From Heterobasidion occidentale (lineage: Eukaryota; Basidiomycota; Agaricomycetes; Russulales; Bondarzewiaceae), in assembly GCA_039111635.1 (NCBI GenBank), contig JBCAQO010000011.1, forward strand, positions 1,488,001-1,552,000: a stretch of 64,000 nucleotides of DNA, in the 5' to 3' direction. Numbering within the stretch: the first letter of the stretch is position 1; every line of letters starts with the position of its first letter. The position numbers and the translations under genes are program-made. Below, piece after piece: positions 50,083 through 61,606 of this stretch. The notes below the pieces were generated by a model. It did not search any database. It was not told where the DNA came from and saw only the letters and a program-made list of their open reading frames with translations.

Positions 50083-51351
50083 TGGTGCCATGAATGAGTT
50101 GTGGTTGTTTGGAGTAGATTTCTTTTTGTCTATCATGTTCTGTGTGCTTTGTGCCACTGTAGTGTACTCATTCTGACATTTGTGAGCCTTAAAAAGGCCT
50201 GGACTACATGATTTGAGAAATTTTGAACATTTTAAAGGCCTGAACTGGCCTGTCCGGCAAAATTTTAGGACTTTGGGGGCCTAAACGGGTCAAATGGCTC
50301 AATCCGAGAATTTTGCGGCGAATCTTACACAGGCCTGAACTTTTCTAGCAAAAAAGGGCTAATTTTTTGAATTTTTTTGTCCGCACATTTTTGCCAACTT
50401 TTGTCAAAATTTCACCTGGCCTCCCTACCTATTTTCGGGGGTCCTCATACTATCCACACCACAAGGCATTTTTCAATTGGTTTTACCTTGCTTGCAAGGT
50501 CTTTCCACACCCCGTATCCCCCCCTTATCTAATACAATATTGTACATAAGTACAAACAAAGAGGCAATTGCCGCTTTGGTTTTGTGTGTAAACGATTGAA
50601 CGACTCCTCTGAATCTTTTATGTTCCTTCACCTTTTCATTTTTTGTCTCATGCAACCACACTCCTGCGACTTGGTATTAAATAATATGTATATATCCTGC
50701 TTTGATTTTGGTACGTATCCGTTTTGTGTCGCCAAGTAGCTATGGACTTAAATACACATACATTGCCCTCTTTTTTCTTGCAGTCCGACCTCGTAAGACG
50801 TCACATTAATTCTTAGAGCACTGCCACATCATAGGATATAAACAAGGTGAGTGGATGGACCAAATCTGTTCCGACAATTGTGAGCTTTTGATGTTGTCTG
50901 GGACAATTATGCTTACTAATGTTTTTTTTTCTATCTGGAGATCACGTTCCATGCCTTCAAGGTTCATCTGTTGAGGAGGTCTAATCAATCATCTTCGGTG
51001 AGCACCTCGACTCTATGTCCAACCAAAAAGTGTTTGTTGTCAAAATCCCGCAAAAGTTGTATGGTCTCTTGACCAGAGCTACGCAACATATAGATTGAAC
51101 AGGTTAAGTCCCCCGGTTGGTGGCAAGGCCATATCAACAATGACATAGGTATGGTTTGGCCTTGAGAGCGATAATCGATGAATGTGTATGCCGCTGTGAT
51201 AGGATACTGACGTCTTTGTACAGTTCTTGTTTTTGCCTTCCCTCTTGGAAACTTGACCACTATTCTGAACATATGGGACACCGGCTCAATTGGTAGAATT
51301 TGGTCCTCAAGGCCAGGAAGACAAGATGAACCACTGTAGTATGGTCAGGAG

Positions 51352-54300
51352 TAGGGTTCCATGAGTAATTCATGGACAGTTGTTAACAAATGTTAATAAC
51401 ATTTGCCTCTCCGAGGAATTTCTAACACAAGTTAATAACAGATTAATAACAATTGTATATAAAGTGTTATTAACATTTTAAAAACTGATTATTTACATGT
51501 TAATAAAGAAAGTGGTGTTAATAACAAGAAGTCACCAGCTCCAGTCAATCTCGGAGCTGGGAATGGAAGGGGGAGCTTCAGGGGGGAGTGGGGGGCTCGT
51601 GGCAGTGTACCTAGGAGTATTAGATAGCAGATCCATGAAGGCCTCCTCACGGATTGCAAACTCCTGCACAATATTGAGCGCAGAAGCCCGGCACGGGGGT
51701 CCTCTCTGTTGGCCATCCGCGTTGTTGTCCGAGTCATCTGAGTTGTTGTTAGAATTGGAGCTGTCCAAGGTGAAGGTGGCAGTGTCCGCCATGTCAGTGG
51801 TGCCCTTGGGTGACGAACAAGAGATGGCAGCCTTGAGATTGTCTTCAAGATTGTGGAACTTGATGGTCGGGCACTTTTTTGGCACTTTGTATTTGGTCTA
51901 TAGAACAGATGAGCCGCAGCATGGGAAAGAGAGGGATGTACATACCGCATGGGTGCCATACCACTGTCCAATGACAGTCATATCCATGAGCAACTGTGTG
52001 CGCTGGCGTCCCCGCAGTGCTGAATTGAACCAAGTGAATCTTGAACTGGTCTGCTCATCTGGCATTGAGTTCACGAGAATGGAGAAGACTCTCTCAGCAA
52101 GCATCTATAAATGAATAGGAAAGGTTAGTTGTAGGCAGCGCACCACAAGAATGTCCGCTTCTGGATCGTTTGTGAATTGGCGCCACCAGCCCAGGACATT
52201 GCCATCTTGGACAGGCTTGGCCCTGTCAAAGGGGGCCTTCTCCCGCCAATATGCATCAAGCTGCAACCAGAATTTTGCAACGGCCATGGCGCTGCTGAGC
52301 CTTTTGAGTACGGGGTGCATGCCTTCTGGATGAGTATCCATACGCTCCACCACTGGCTTGAGCATCTCATCCTGAGGATGCGGAATATTGAGGTTGGATC
52401 CCCGCTTGGGAATCACGATGACAGGATTGGCGGCTGCGGTGTTGATCAAGAAGTCCGACTGTGGGTATCCTGTTACCAAAAATAAATATGACATGAGAAT
52501 CCATTTAGTTGAATCAGGAAAAGGCACAAACAAGGATCCAATGTGAAAGCCGTGACATGGAAGTCCTTACAGTCTTCAAAGAAGGCGTCAAAGCGCTCAT
52601 TGATTATGCCCATGACTTTCTTGGCAAGCTCCGGTGTAATGCCAGTCTTCTGCTGTCCGAGATCGAAGAGCTCGCGCAGCACATGCCTATCGATAGGTAG
52701 AATACATATACATTGGAAGCATTGGCTTGCGTTGATTCAAGTGCCCAAAGGGATCAGATCAGAGGCTAGATGATTCTGATGTATTGTAGCAGCCTGAGTT
52801 CGAGCTGGTGGTAATCTTCGAACACCCGGTGGGCAAATAAGCTCTGGACTTCCTTGTGCTATTGGAAGCATCAATGAATAGTAATATGACTATTTTTAGT
52901 TCGAGCACATCTTCAATTTAATGGTGCCAGATTGCACAAGGTGCCGAACTTGAGGGAAACTCATCTCAAGTGAATGGGCACCAGACTAGTGGGTGCCGAA
53001 TTGAGTCTTCCCAATATTCTGGAGTGCACTGACATGTTCACTGTTGTCACTTTCCTTGAATTGCATGCGAAAATGCGCTTTGGCAGATGTTGAACTGCCA
53101 AAGTATGCCAAAATTGCTTTCAAGATCTTGATCATTTAGAAAGTGACATGAGAGAAGTTCAATTCAAAGAAGCACAGGCACACGGTACCCATTTAAAGGC
53201 AGCTTGGTTATGGCCTTGATGATGTTGTGGATGTGATGGCATACATCTCAGAGATTTAATACAGTACCGATCTCGGCAGTGACTTCTCGACGAGCGGCAG
53301 CACAGGTGGAAGCATTGTCAGAAATTGATGCGGCAATCTTCTCCGGACCAACCCGCTGGATTGTCTGCGAAGCCCCGCACAAGTGTCAGCTAATTGAATT
53401 CAGATTAACTCATATGCTTGCCTTTAGAACCCTTGATGAGATCCATGTAGAGATATGCTGAGTATCTGAGCCAATATATGCATTGATGAAATAGGATTTG
53501 CGCGCGTCGGTTGTTGCATGCATGAAATATATTGAATCCTACCTTGTGTTGGTTCTGTCAAAGCTGATGGTGGTATATACGGAGTTCTTGATATGATCTT
53601 CTTGCAGGCTGTGGATCAGCACAGCTTCTTTTGGGATGTGCTTGTCAACAAAGGTGCTTGAGGAGGTGGGATGAATGTTGGGATTCAGAGTGGTTAGCAA
53701 TTCCTTCCACTCCAGGGAATCAATGACATTGGGGACAAGACCACGCACACAGATCAAGCGCATGATGCAGTGGTTGACCCGGCACTGGAGGTCTGCCTTC
53801 ATCTCCAATCGCTTCTTGGTGAGAATCTTCTTTCCGGCATCCCTGGCAGCATGGAAGACCAATGGCTGTTTTAGGTTGGGAGTGGTTCTGCTGACAGACA
53901 GTTCTCGGGAAAGCGACCCCTTCCAGACTTGGAAGCAGTGTCATCGTGTTCTGTGATCTTGGCTCCCAAAGAGCTCCTTTTCTGGGCTAGACAGGCCTGT
54001 TTCCACAGGGTTCTGTGCTCCACGGACTTAGAGTGCTGGAGGTGCTCACAGCTGGAAGCATGGCCATACACTTGGGCCTCTGCTCTGTTGCCCCGCTTGG
54101 TCCATCGGCATCCTTCAGCAACACACTAGTAGCTTCTCACACTCTTGGAATCGGTACCTATCACTGCAAGCTTTGACATGAGCTCATCAGGGGATTGACC
54201 TCGGCGGACACCCTTCCACAATAAATAAGCTCATGTCAATCCACTTAGAAACATTGCTTACCATTTTCGGAGGGTCTGGTGTTATACCGAGGAAGTTGGA

Positions 54301-55192
54301 TCTTGAAGAAGCAACTACTTCATTTTCTGTGCCAGCAGATTCCATGGAAGCTGACCTCTTGCGCTTCGAAGTGTTTGGCTTGGGATCCATTGACACCTGT
54401 GCTATCAATCAATTGAAGTGGAATCTGTCTAGGCAATTGATCTCGCACCAAAGGGTAATCCAGCCCCTTCTTTGCATAGATTTGTCTGACACCTCTCAGC
54501 ACATCCCTTCCTCACTTCATGATGACCTCATTTGAGGGGTACCGATCATGATACTCCCGAAGCACATTGACGACAGCACATATTGCTGGGCTGCGTTCCA
54601 CAATCGGTATGATTCCATCTCTGGTTGACTGTGTTTGCCAGCCAAAAACTGACTTAAATTGTTCACTGAATACCCCGACCTCATCTTCAATCTTCTCCAT
54701 CAGATTAGGGTCCAGAGAGAAGTTGAGGAAGCATGCATAATGTGAGTCCTGAGAATTTTCCACGAAAGGCAGATTTGATTATAGAGGTATGCTCAATAGC
54801 AGGTGATGCAGATCCGCGAGAACAGTCTCAAAGCTGACGTTGTTTGACTCGGTAGACATGGTGCAAGCAGGGAGAATAGGTAATGGAATGTCTAGAGCGG
54901 GAACCGATGCAGTCCGAGACTCTGCACTCCCAGACAAAATTATTATTTTGCAGGGAAGACATAATTGTACAGCCACAACCTTCAATATTTCTACCCGGCC
55001 CTTGCCCAAATATGTACATTTCAATGTGAATTCAAATGCTGATCATTATATACAATTTTGAACATTATTAACATTATTAACATCAACATTGTGCCCCCCT
55101 AGAGGGGGCCTGTTAATAACAGTGTTAATAACAATGTTAATAACATAAGTTATTAACATGTTAGCAATTTAGGGATTACTCATGGAACCCTA
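51352..55192 (-). mobile_element. hAT transposon inserted in the Helitron helicase gene
   Basis: Terminal inverted repeats TAGGGTTCCATGAGTAAT (51352-51369) and its complement (55175-55192) match perfectly over 18 bases. Flanking 8-base target copies are GTCAGGAG (51344-51351) and GTCAAGAG (55193-55200), matching at 7 of 8 positions. Both subterminal regions hold many copies of GTTAATAAC-like words. Inside is a hAT-type transposase gene. Removing the element and one target copy reconnects the two halves of the helicase reading frame. Confidence 0.9.
51532..54860 (-). CDS. hAT-family transposase
   Basis: The likely start is MSTESNNVSFETVLADL (ATG 54860-54858); stop TGA at 51532-51534. Segments in family order: PNVIDSLEWKELLTTLNP and HPTSSSTFVDKHIPKEA (53539-53862), GPEKIAASISDNASTCAAAR with DVCHHIHNIIKAI (53220-53400), GITPELAKKVMGIINERF (52473-52682), DEMLKPVVERMDTHPEGMHP, and the C-terminal dimerisation-type motif VLGWWRQFTNDPEADIL followed by VFSILVNSMPDEQTSSRF. 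A BED-type zinc finger is expected near 53900-54130 but I could not read it cleanly. Multiple introns with GTAAGT-like donors are implied; no obvious disabling stop was found in the motif-bearing segments, but the full exon set is not resolved. Confidence 0.78.
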
Positions 55193-58100
55193 GTCAAGAG
55201 GTGGCAAAGGTAGTTTTTTTTTCATCCAAACTGATCTCCACTACCTCACCTCGAGCTCCATTTGCTAGGTCCAGGTCTGTCGCCAAGTTCATTGTTGTCA
55301 TGACTTTCATTCCTACTGCAACCTCCATAGAATTTGGCAGGTCTTTCTGCTGGTTTTCTCTCCTACTGCCCTCTTGAGGCCGTTTAGCCACCTCGTAGTG
55401 CTCCACCATGGTCAATGCACGATATTGGTCGTCTTTGAGTCTATCTTCAGTGGGACAAACAAACAATTGGACTCCTGTGTGCTCGCAATGTTTTCTTATG
55501 GCTTCATTGTTCCATTTGATTCTAATGGCATGTTGAGGGGTCACAAGTGATGTGTCTTTCCATGGAGATGTATTGAAGTCTGTAGGTGGACACATTGGTC
55601 TGATCAATACTTGTTGTCGCAACATCGTGAGGTCTGATTTTTGGACTGCGCCCTTTCACAGGTTCTGCAAGAATCCCTTCCACGCTTCATCTGTGATTTG
55701 CATCTGTTCCTGCAATATCACAACATCCTTGAATTTCCAGAAATCTCTCCGCCCATACACTGTAATGTTTTGTTCACTGCGGGATCTGATGGCAAATAGA
55801 GGGTGTCACTGGGTTTGCAGGCTACGGGGGGAAATTGATGATGATCGCCACACAAGATCACACTGATACCCCCAAAAGGTTCATTATTGATTTTAGCACC
55901 TTTAGTTTTGCAGTGCTGACGTGTTTGGATATGGTTGAGAAAAATTCCTTTGACAGCATGGAATACTTGTCGAGGATCAAGTACTCCTTGGACACCCATT
56001 CGGCCTGCAATTTTGCCTTTCCTTTGTTAGTCATCTTGTCTCCACACCATGGTATCATACACAATGTATGCGTTGTCTTCCCGTTGATGAGCGATGCAGC
56101 AACACCGGTATATGCTGTATTTGCCAACATATGCGCAACTCCCAACTGCTTGAACCATTCTGTCATGGTTTGGTTTACTTTGGACTTACCAGTACCTCCT
56201 TCGCCTGACAAAATCATATGCAGCGGTGGGGGTTTTCTCCCTGATAATGTTTCCTGCAGATGCCAATTAATAATCTCATAGGCTTGTCTTTGATTCTTCT
56301 TTAGCTGGGTGGGGTCTACTAGTGTCAAGCCAGCCTCAATGGCCTCTGTCGCATTAAGGTCCGCTGGTGGCGTCAAAGAGTTTGCAACATCAAAGGGTTA
56401 AACTGAAGGTCCTGGATCCCTGCGTGAGCATTTCTTTTTTCTATTGTCTTGTGATGAGAGCTCATTTTGACATGCAATGTCACCGAGCATTTGTTGTCTC
56501 CACCACCCTAATTGCTCCAATCTAGCATTATCAGCATATTGAACACCATTGTTGCTGTCTGAGTTGCTTCCTGTAGGTCTACAATGCTTCTTCTTGGAGA
56601 CTCCTGCTCAATGCGCTTGTAGTATTGTAAGCCTCGCATGTGCTTGCTCCTGAGGAGTGCTCTGCATTGATTGCAATGACACTAATCCATCTTCTGTGTA
56701 TATTGTGTCTTTGCCCTGATCCTTGAGATCCATTTCCTCCATAGCTTTGTCTACATCAAGGTCAATCACAACACCTCTTTGAGATCTGTCGTCTTTGGTG
56801 GCTGTTTGACATTCATAATAATATTGAAATCCGTCAATCGCTCTTTTTATTCTGGGGCTGGTGGTTGTCACAAAATCATCAAATGCAGCTTGCCAATCCT
56901 GGTCCACTGGCTTCAAACTGACATCCGTACTTCTCCACAGTTTCAATAAGACCAACATGCAAATGCAGTAGAAGTCATGCACCTCCGGTATGTTGTTATG
57001 AGGTATCAAGTGTCCACCGATGAGATTAACAATGGTGTTGTGTCCTTCCGATCGAATAGCCCTAGCCTTTGTGCTTCTCCTTGGATGATCTTCAAAGTAT
57101 GGTACTTGATTACTACATGGCCTGCCTCCTCGCAGATTGCTCTGATTGTCTTGATTACCAGTAGTATTCACTTTTTCCTTGTTAATTTCATAGGTGTCTT
57201 TGATGAAATCCAACATATTGTAGTCATCTAAGGCCTTGCCTTGAAAACAATAATCCACAACTTGTGATTTCGTGTACAATCGACCTGCACCATTGGCATC
57301 CAACGTGACGATCTTGTTGGACTCAGTCTAGGTAAGTCTGTGTCAGACAGTTCCCCCTTGGCAACCTCATATGGACACTTACATCATTTTCTGTCTGTTG
57401 TGTGTCATATCCACCGATCCTTCTGGTCTCAATTTCTAGATTCAACTCATTCACTCCACTAGCTGTCCTATAACAAAGGCATTGATTACACTATTCGCAA
57501 ACCCAAGGGATAATAAATACTCACCACGGTCGAGTTAATTGAGAAAACTGATGCAATAGTTCTCCAGCCACAGTGGACCAAAGCAGTGGGGTATAATGGT
57601 GCGAACAATACATGTCTCCCCACCCCATGAGGTAAGACGTCACCATCGCAGTTGCAATTTTCTGCTGATGATTCACAGTCTGTAGCACCCGGGAAATCAT
57701 CTTCCGCTGTGCATCTTTCAGGCTATCAAGATAATTCGTACATTCAGTGTGAGAAGCATGACCTTTTGCTATTAGAGCTGACATATTGTGACTCTTTGCT
57801 TGCTTCTTTGACACATAGCTTGTCACGTACCACATCAAATTTTTGGTATCTTCACCATTTGTAAGAATCTTGCAATCATTATTGCACCTGATGTTCACTG
57901 ATATGGCAGGGTTCCAGCCATTTATCATTCCATATAACCTCTTTGGACCCCATTTGCCATTTTTGTAGACAAAATCTTCTTCGGATTTGTGGAATGGCGC
58001 ACCGCATTTGCACACATAAATGTTTTGCTTGTCCGGATATAGACATCAACGTCTTCTACAGGTGTGTAACTGCTGACTTCAAACAATGTGTAGCTCTCAC

Positions 58101-58198
58101 GTCGCTAATTCCTCTGCATAGTTGGCGCTATCTGGGTTGGGAGGACGGCTGTACACAATCTCCGTCTCTGTTACAAACTGCTCGTTCAATAACCCAAG

Positions 58199-58801
58199 AG
58201 TAACAGGTTCTTCCCTAGGTCACACGATGGACTGAGTGGTGGACAAGGTCTCGACTGTATCAGACAATGATACAGAAAGGAGTAATGTTGATTCTACTGT
58301 AGGAAGACAGTAGGGAACAAAAGTCCTCAGTAAGAAGACTGTGGGGAACGAAGGTGTTCGTGTAGGAAGACATGAACTAACCAGGAGAATAGACTGAAGA
58401 TCCTCAGCCTATTCTATGGGCCTTATATACTGTATAGGGTATAGGGTAAGAGTCTGTATGCTTCTCCGGGTATCCATCCCAGGAGAGCTGTGGTCGCCGT
58501 CTCTCTCAGCCAGTGCCTACTCTTGTACTTCTCCAGTCGCACCAATCCATCCTGGTGCAACGAGGTGCCTACCCATAAGCCCTAAGCCCATGGCATGTGA
58601 ATGCCTGTCTTATCTGCCGCTGTACCCATGACCCTTCCCATATATCCTCTACCGATGTCTTGAAGAACCATCGGTCCAGTCGGATCATAAGGACATGCCA
58701 AATACCTTGATGTACGCTCCGTAGTGGAGCCGCCTAGCATGTGATGCTTAAACCATCGGATAGACCAGCCCCGACAGGCTCCGATCAGTCAAGTCATAAC
58801 A
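58199..58801 (-). repeat. LTR of a second LTR element (low boundary uncertain)
   Basis: The sequence ends ...GTCATAACA at 58801 and is followed by TTACCCCCTTTCTAG, the complement of a polypurine tract, exactly as at the better-defined LTR ending 61588. On the minus strand it contains a TATATAAG box near 58420-58428. The low-coordinate end, near 58199, is only a guess because no TG terminus was identified there. Confidence 0.5.
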
Positions 58802-60782
58802 TTACCCCCTTTCTAGATCCCAACTCCTAAGGGGACTACTTGCCTCCGCGAGCCTCATCGTCTTTCCATCAGCAATTTGTTTCTTTGCCCACAAGACCAG
58901 ATGCGAGGCAGTTCCTTGAGTCAAAAGGCAACCCCTCGAAGCAGGACTCCCTGCTTGTGTTTGTTAAGCCAGTGCCAGCTCTGGCTGTGTCAAAGAAAGT
59001 GCTGATGCGAATGATTTATGGATGAGTTAGAAACTCGTCTGTGGATGGGTGTGTGTCGTTCTTCTTCAGAATGCCAAAGGCCATGCTTCAGTGTTTCCAG
59101 GATAGATCTTCATCTCCATGATCTACGGTATCGAGGGGGACTCCAGGTGTGTGGGTTGATCGCTTTATCAAGGCTTAGGCCCACCAACCTATCAAGAATA
59201 GACAGTTCTTGACTTGTTTTGAATCCGGCAAGACCCCTTTGAAGATCCCTAACTCTGTCAGCCCCATACGGTGGCCCGTCCTGGTTAGAGATTGGTGTTT
59301 GTCCAGAGTTTGTTTGTCACATGGGAGCAAGCATGCAGCCACGCTCCACGTATTGAACACGAGGTAAGGATTTTGAAGAATAGACTTTGAACCCCCATGG
59401 TTTCTTGAGTAAACCATGGTATCCACCTTGACGGTAATTATTTGGAGTCAGCGTAAGGTATGTCCTGGTAGTTTAACGTCGTGCCGGACGTCCGTAGTTT
59501 TGCGTCTTTGCGGACGTCCTCTAGTCTATCCTTAAGTCTTCGCGGACTGGGGGTAGTTTATACACAAGTCGTTGCGGACTGCCCTGCTAGTTTAAGCTAA
59601 GGTCGTTGTGGACCTATCCATCTTCCAACGTAGGAGTACCTGTAAACAAGATGGAAGACCTTTTCTGCGTGCCGGATCATTCATTGGTGATGCGCATAGA
59701 GCCCTAGACCAAGTACAGCCATCTTGACAGGGTTCCCATTGAGGCAAGATGGTGACGGTTTATACTATATCAAACTGGATAACTTATAGAGTTGCCAGAA
59801 TAGACGTTGGAGCCTATTTTGACACAACTCACATGGCCCTGTAAATGAAGGGCAGCTCAGTTTATCGTCGTGAAGGACGGCCGTAGTTTATAGTCATTGC
59901 GGACATCCGCTATTGCCTGGCTTGAACCTCCCGAGCCTCGATAGATTTAATCCTCCAGGGTGAGGGTAGTTTAAGGTCATTTTGGACTAGTTATGGGACA
60001 ATGAACTTGTCCCACAACTACGACAACTCCTATTGCTTGAAAGAGTAAATAGTTTATCGTCATTGCGGACTAGATCAACATCGTGGTGTCAACAACGATG
60101 TTGATCGACATCTCCTATGCCGAAAGGAGCGGTAGTTTAACGTCTTGGCAGACGTTGGCCCTGTAAAGGAAAGGGCAATCCCAGTTTACCGTCATGGAGG
60201 ACGTCCGAACTTGAGGCACGATCCCAGTTGCCTCTTGACTGGCCCTTGAAGCGGAATCCTTGCTTCGGACTTCAAGGGTAGAATGGGCGCACCATGGAGT
60301 AGTCGTGGTCCTGTCGGATGGCCAACAACCCGCTCCATGTCCCCAAACCCCTCGCACGGAATTGAACCGTGTCGACCCCATATTCTTTTACTGTAGGGCG
60401 TATGGAATATGGAAGCGCCTTGACCTGGTCGGCAGGGTTCTGCGATGGTGGACCCTCCCTTCCACCATCTGCCAGAATGCAACCACACTCCGATGGTCTT
60501 TGGTAGCTTTAACGTCGTTCCAGACGGTAACTAGTTTATAGTCATTGCGGACCAAGCCTTCCGTAGTTTTACATCGTTGCGGATGTAAATTTGTAGAAGA
60601 TGCCGACCTTGGCCTGTATCTGCTGGCAGGGGACGACAACCCTCCAGTGATACGCTCGATTGAGAGGGTGAGGAGGCCTCTCATCAGTGCCCCATTTGAT
60701 TTCGCAGTTGGCTTCTGCGCCAGTGGCACTCTTCTTCGTCTTTGAAGTATTGATCCTTATAGGCCTATATTTGCTGGCAGGG
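58802..60782. other. Internal region of the second LTR element, non-coding
   Basis: About 2 kb with no supported coding frame lie between the polypurine tract at 58802-58816 and the next LTR. It carries the 14-copy motif array (separate entry). Interpreted as the 3' part of a damaged LTR element into which the chromovirus inserted. Confidence 0.45.
59469..60585 (+). repeat. Array of 14 irregularly spaced copies of a short motif
   Basis: Consensus TAGTTTAWVGTCRTTGCGG followed by ACGTCC in the fullest copies. Copies start at about 59469, 59495, 59522, 59554, 59588, 59859, 59884, 59967, 60050, 60133, 60183, 60503, 60532 and 60564. All are in the same orientation, 21-26 bases long, singly or in clusters, with spacers from a few to over 250 bases. 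The core contains GTC...GAC inverted symmetry. Function unknown; regular CRISPR-type spacing is absent. Confidence 0.75.
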
Positions 60783-61588
60783 TGTTAAGACCTGGTCTTC
60801 GCACGTGATGTGCCAGGAGGCTCCTGAGTCACTGAGGGACGTGCCAAATCCAAGTACGTCCGATGAAGGCACCAGCGGCTACTTGAGTGCGTAGTTCGGG
60901 ATGTACGAGGGATTCGTGATGGTATCGTGTCTCCAGGAATGCACAAAGGTTTTCCCACAGATGTGCGGGTACGACCTGATGCGGACCTGGATGGCAGTAG
61001 ATATGCTGCCCACTAAAGTCGAGATAGAATACTGCTAGTCCTGTGTAGAACTCAGCCAGTATTGAGATGACGACTGAGTGGTTGAGGATGACGATAGAGA
61101 GAAGCGCAGGGCAAGTTAAACCGATGCTCAAGCAGATGTTCTATTGACAATCAAGAGTCTGGCCTATTGGCAAAGACTATGATATAGCAGAGGTATGGCT
61201 AGTACCAAAGGTCAAGAGTAAGAACAGGTGGGGAGTAACAAAGGTGAACGAGCTGGCGATACAGGTATCTGGCTCGTTCTATATATACGCGATCCGCTTT
61301 AGGGCAAGATCTACAGAAGGTCTGTGCTCAAGGCACCAAATAGAAGCAAACGATCAACGATCGGAATGATGTAATCTATGATGCGATCAGAGAAGCATGA
61401 TGCAATCAATGATGTCAGTGATGTAACTGATCGTTAATCCAGGAACGAAAGATAAGATAAGATAACTCAATGTCCGTTGGTGAAGTCAAGGGGTCGGTCA
61501 CCGGGTATAGGTCGTATCCGTTGGTCATAGACCGCGTGTCATATGATCAGGTGATCATATATCATGTGTTATGAGCCGGCTCTTAACA
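60783..61588 (-). repeat. 3' LTR of the chromovirus, 806 bp
   Basis: The + strand reads TGTTAAG...CTTAACA, so the LTR has perfect TG...CA ends with 7-base inverted termini. Next to the internal side is the 22-base near-palindrome at 61567-61588. A TATATATAG box lies at about 61278-61290 on the minus strand. The internal side begins with the polypurine tract. Confidence 0.8.
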
Positions 61589-61606
61589 CCACCCCCTTTC
61601 TAACCT
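61589..61606 (-). promoter_or_regulatory. Polypurine tract (plus-strand primer site) of the chromovirus
   Basis: The minus strand reads AGGTTAGAAAGGGGGTGG directly before the LTR start TGTTAAGAG. This is the standard plus-strand priming position of LTR elements. Confidence 0.75.

Larger units (their letters stand above)
49594..50445. mobile_element. 852-bp TIR DNA element with perfect 8-bp target duplication
   Basis: The two ends are 33-base inverted repeats starting AGGACCCCCGAAAATAGG (49594-49626 and the complement of 50413-50445), matching at 30 of 33 positions. The flanks carry an exact 8-base duplication, CATACTAT (49586-49593 and 50446-50453). Near the ends lie direct repeats beginning TCCGGCAAAATTTT (49632-49650 and 50253-50272). 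The 8-bp duplication fits a hAT-like non-autonomous element, but the TIR start is not typical for hAT, so the superfamily is open. It contains a tRNA-like pol III unit and a small ORF. Confidence 0.85.
50985..58015 (-). pseudogene. Helitron RepHel helicase gene, decayed and interrupted
   Basis: Readable minus-strand segments in order are: 57521-58015 (region after the Rep nuclease, with YGMINGWNPAISVNIRCNND and YVTSYVSKKQAKSHN), 56608-57303 (QVVDYCFQGKALDDYN...GGRP), 55858-56376 with Walker A GEGGTGKS, 55718-55900 (ILCGDHHQFPPVA), 55201-55740, and after a hAT insertion 50985-51343 with FIDYRSQGQTIP. It is broken by an in-frame TAA at 56398-56400, a frameshift near 55880-55900, an in-frame TGA at 55656-55658, and the 3.84-kb insertion. 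The HUH Rep catalytic part is absent upstream, where LTR sequence begins. Helitron ends were not located with confidence. Confidence 0.85.

Noticed and set aside
50485..50500. ACCTTGC-TT-GCAAGGT hairpin as Helitron 3' end
   Set aside because: No CTRR-type terminus lies at the right distance, so the assignment is not supported.
51281..51345. tRNA-like word GGCTCAATTGGTAGAAT
   Set aside because: It is the antisense of helicase coding sequence (LEDQILPIEPVSHMF on the minus strand), with no B box or acceptor stem.
59469..60585. CRISPR-like array
   Set aside because: Motif spacing is irregular, copies vary, no cas genes exist and the genome is eukaryotic.
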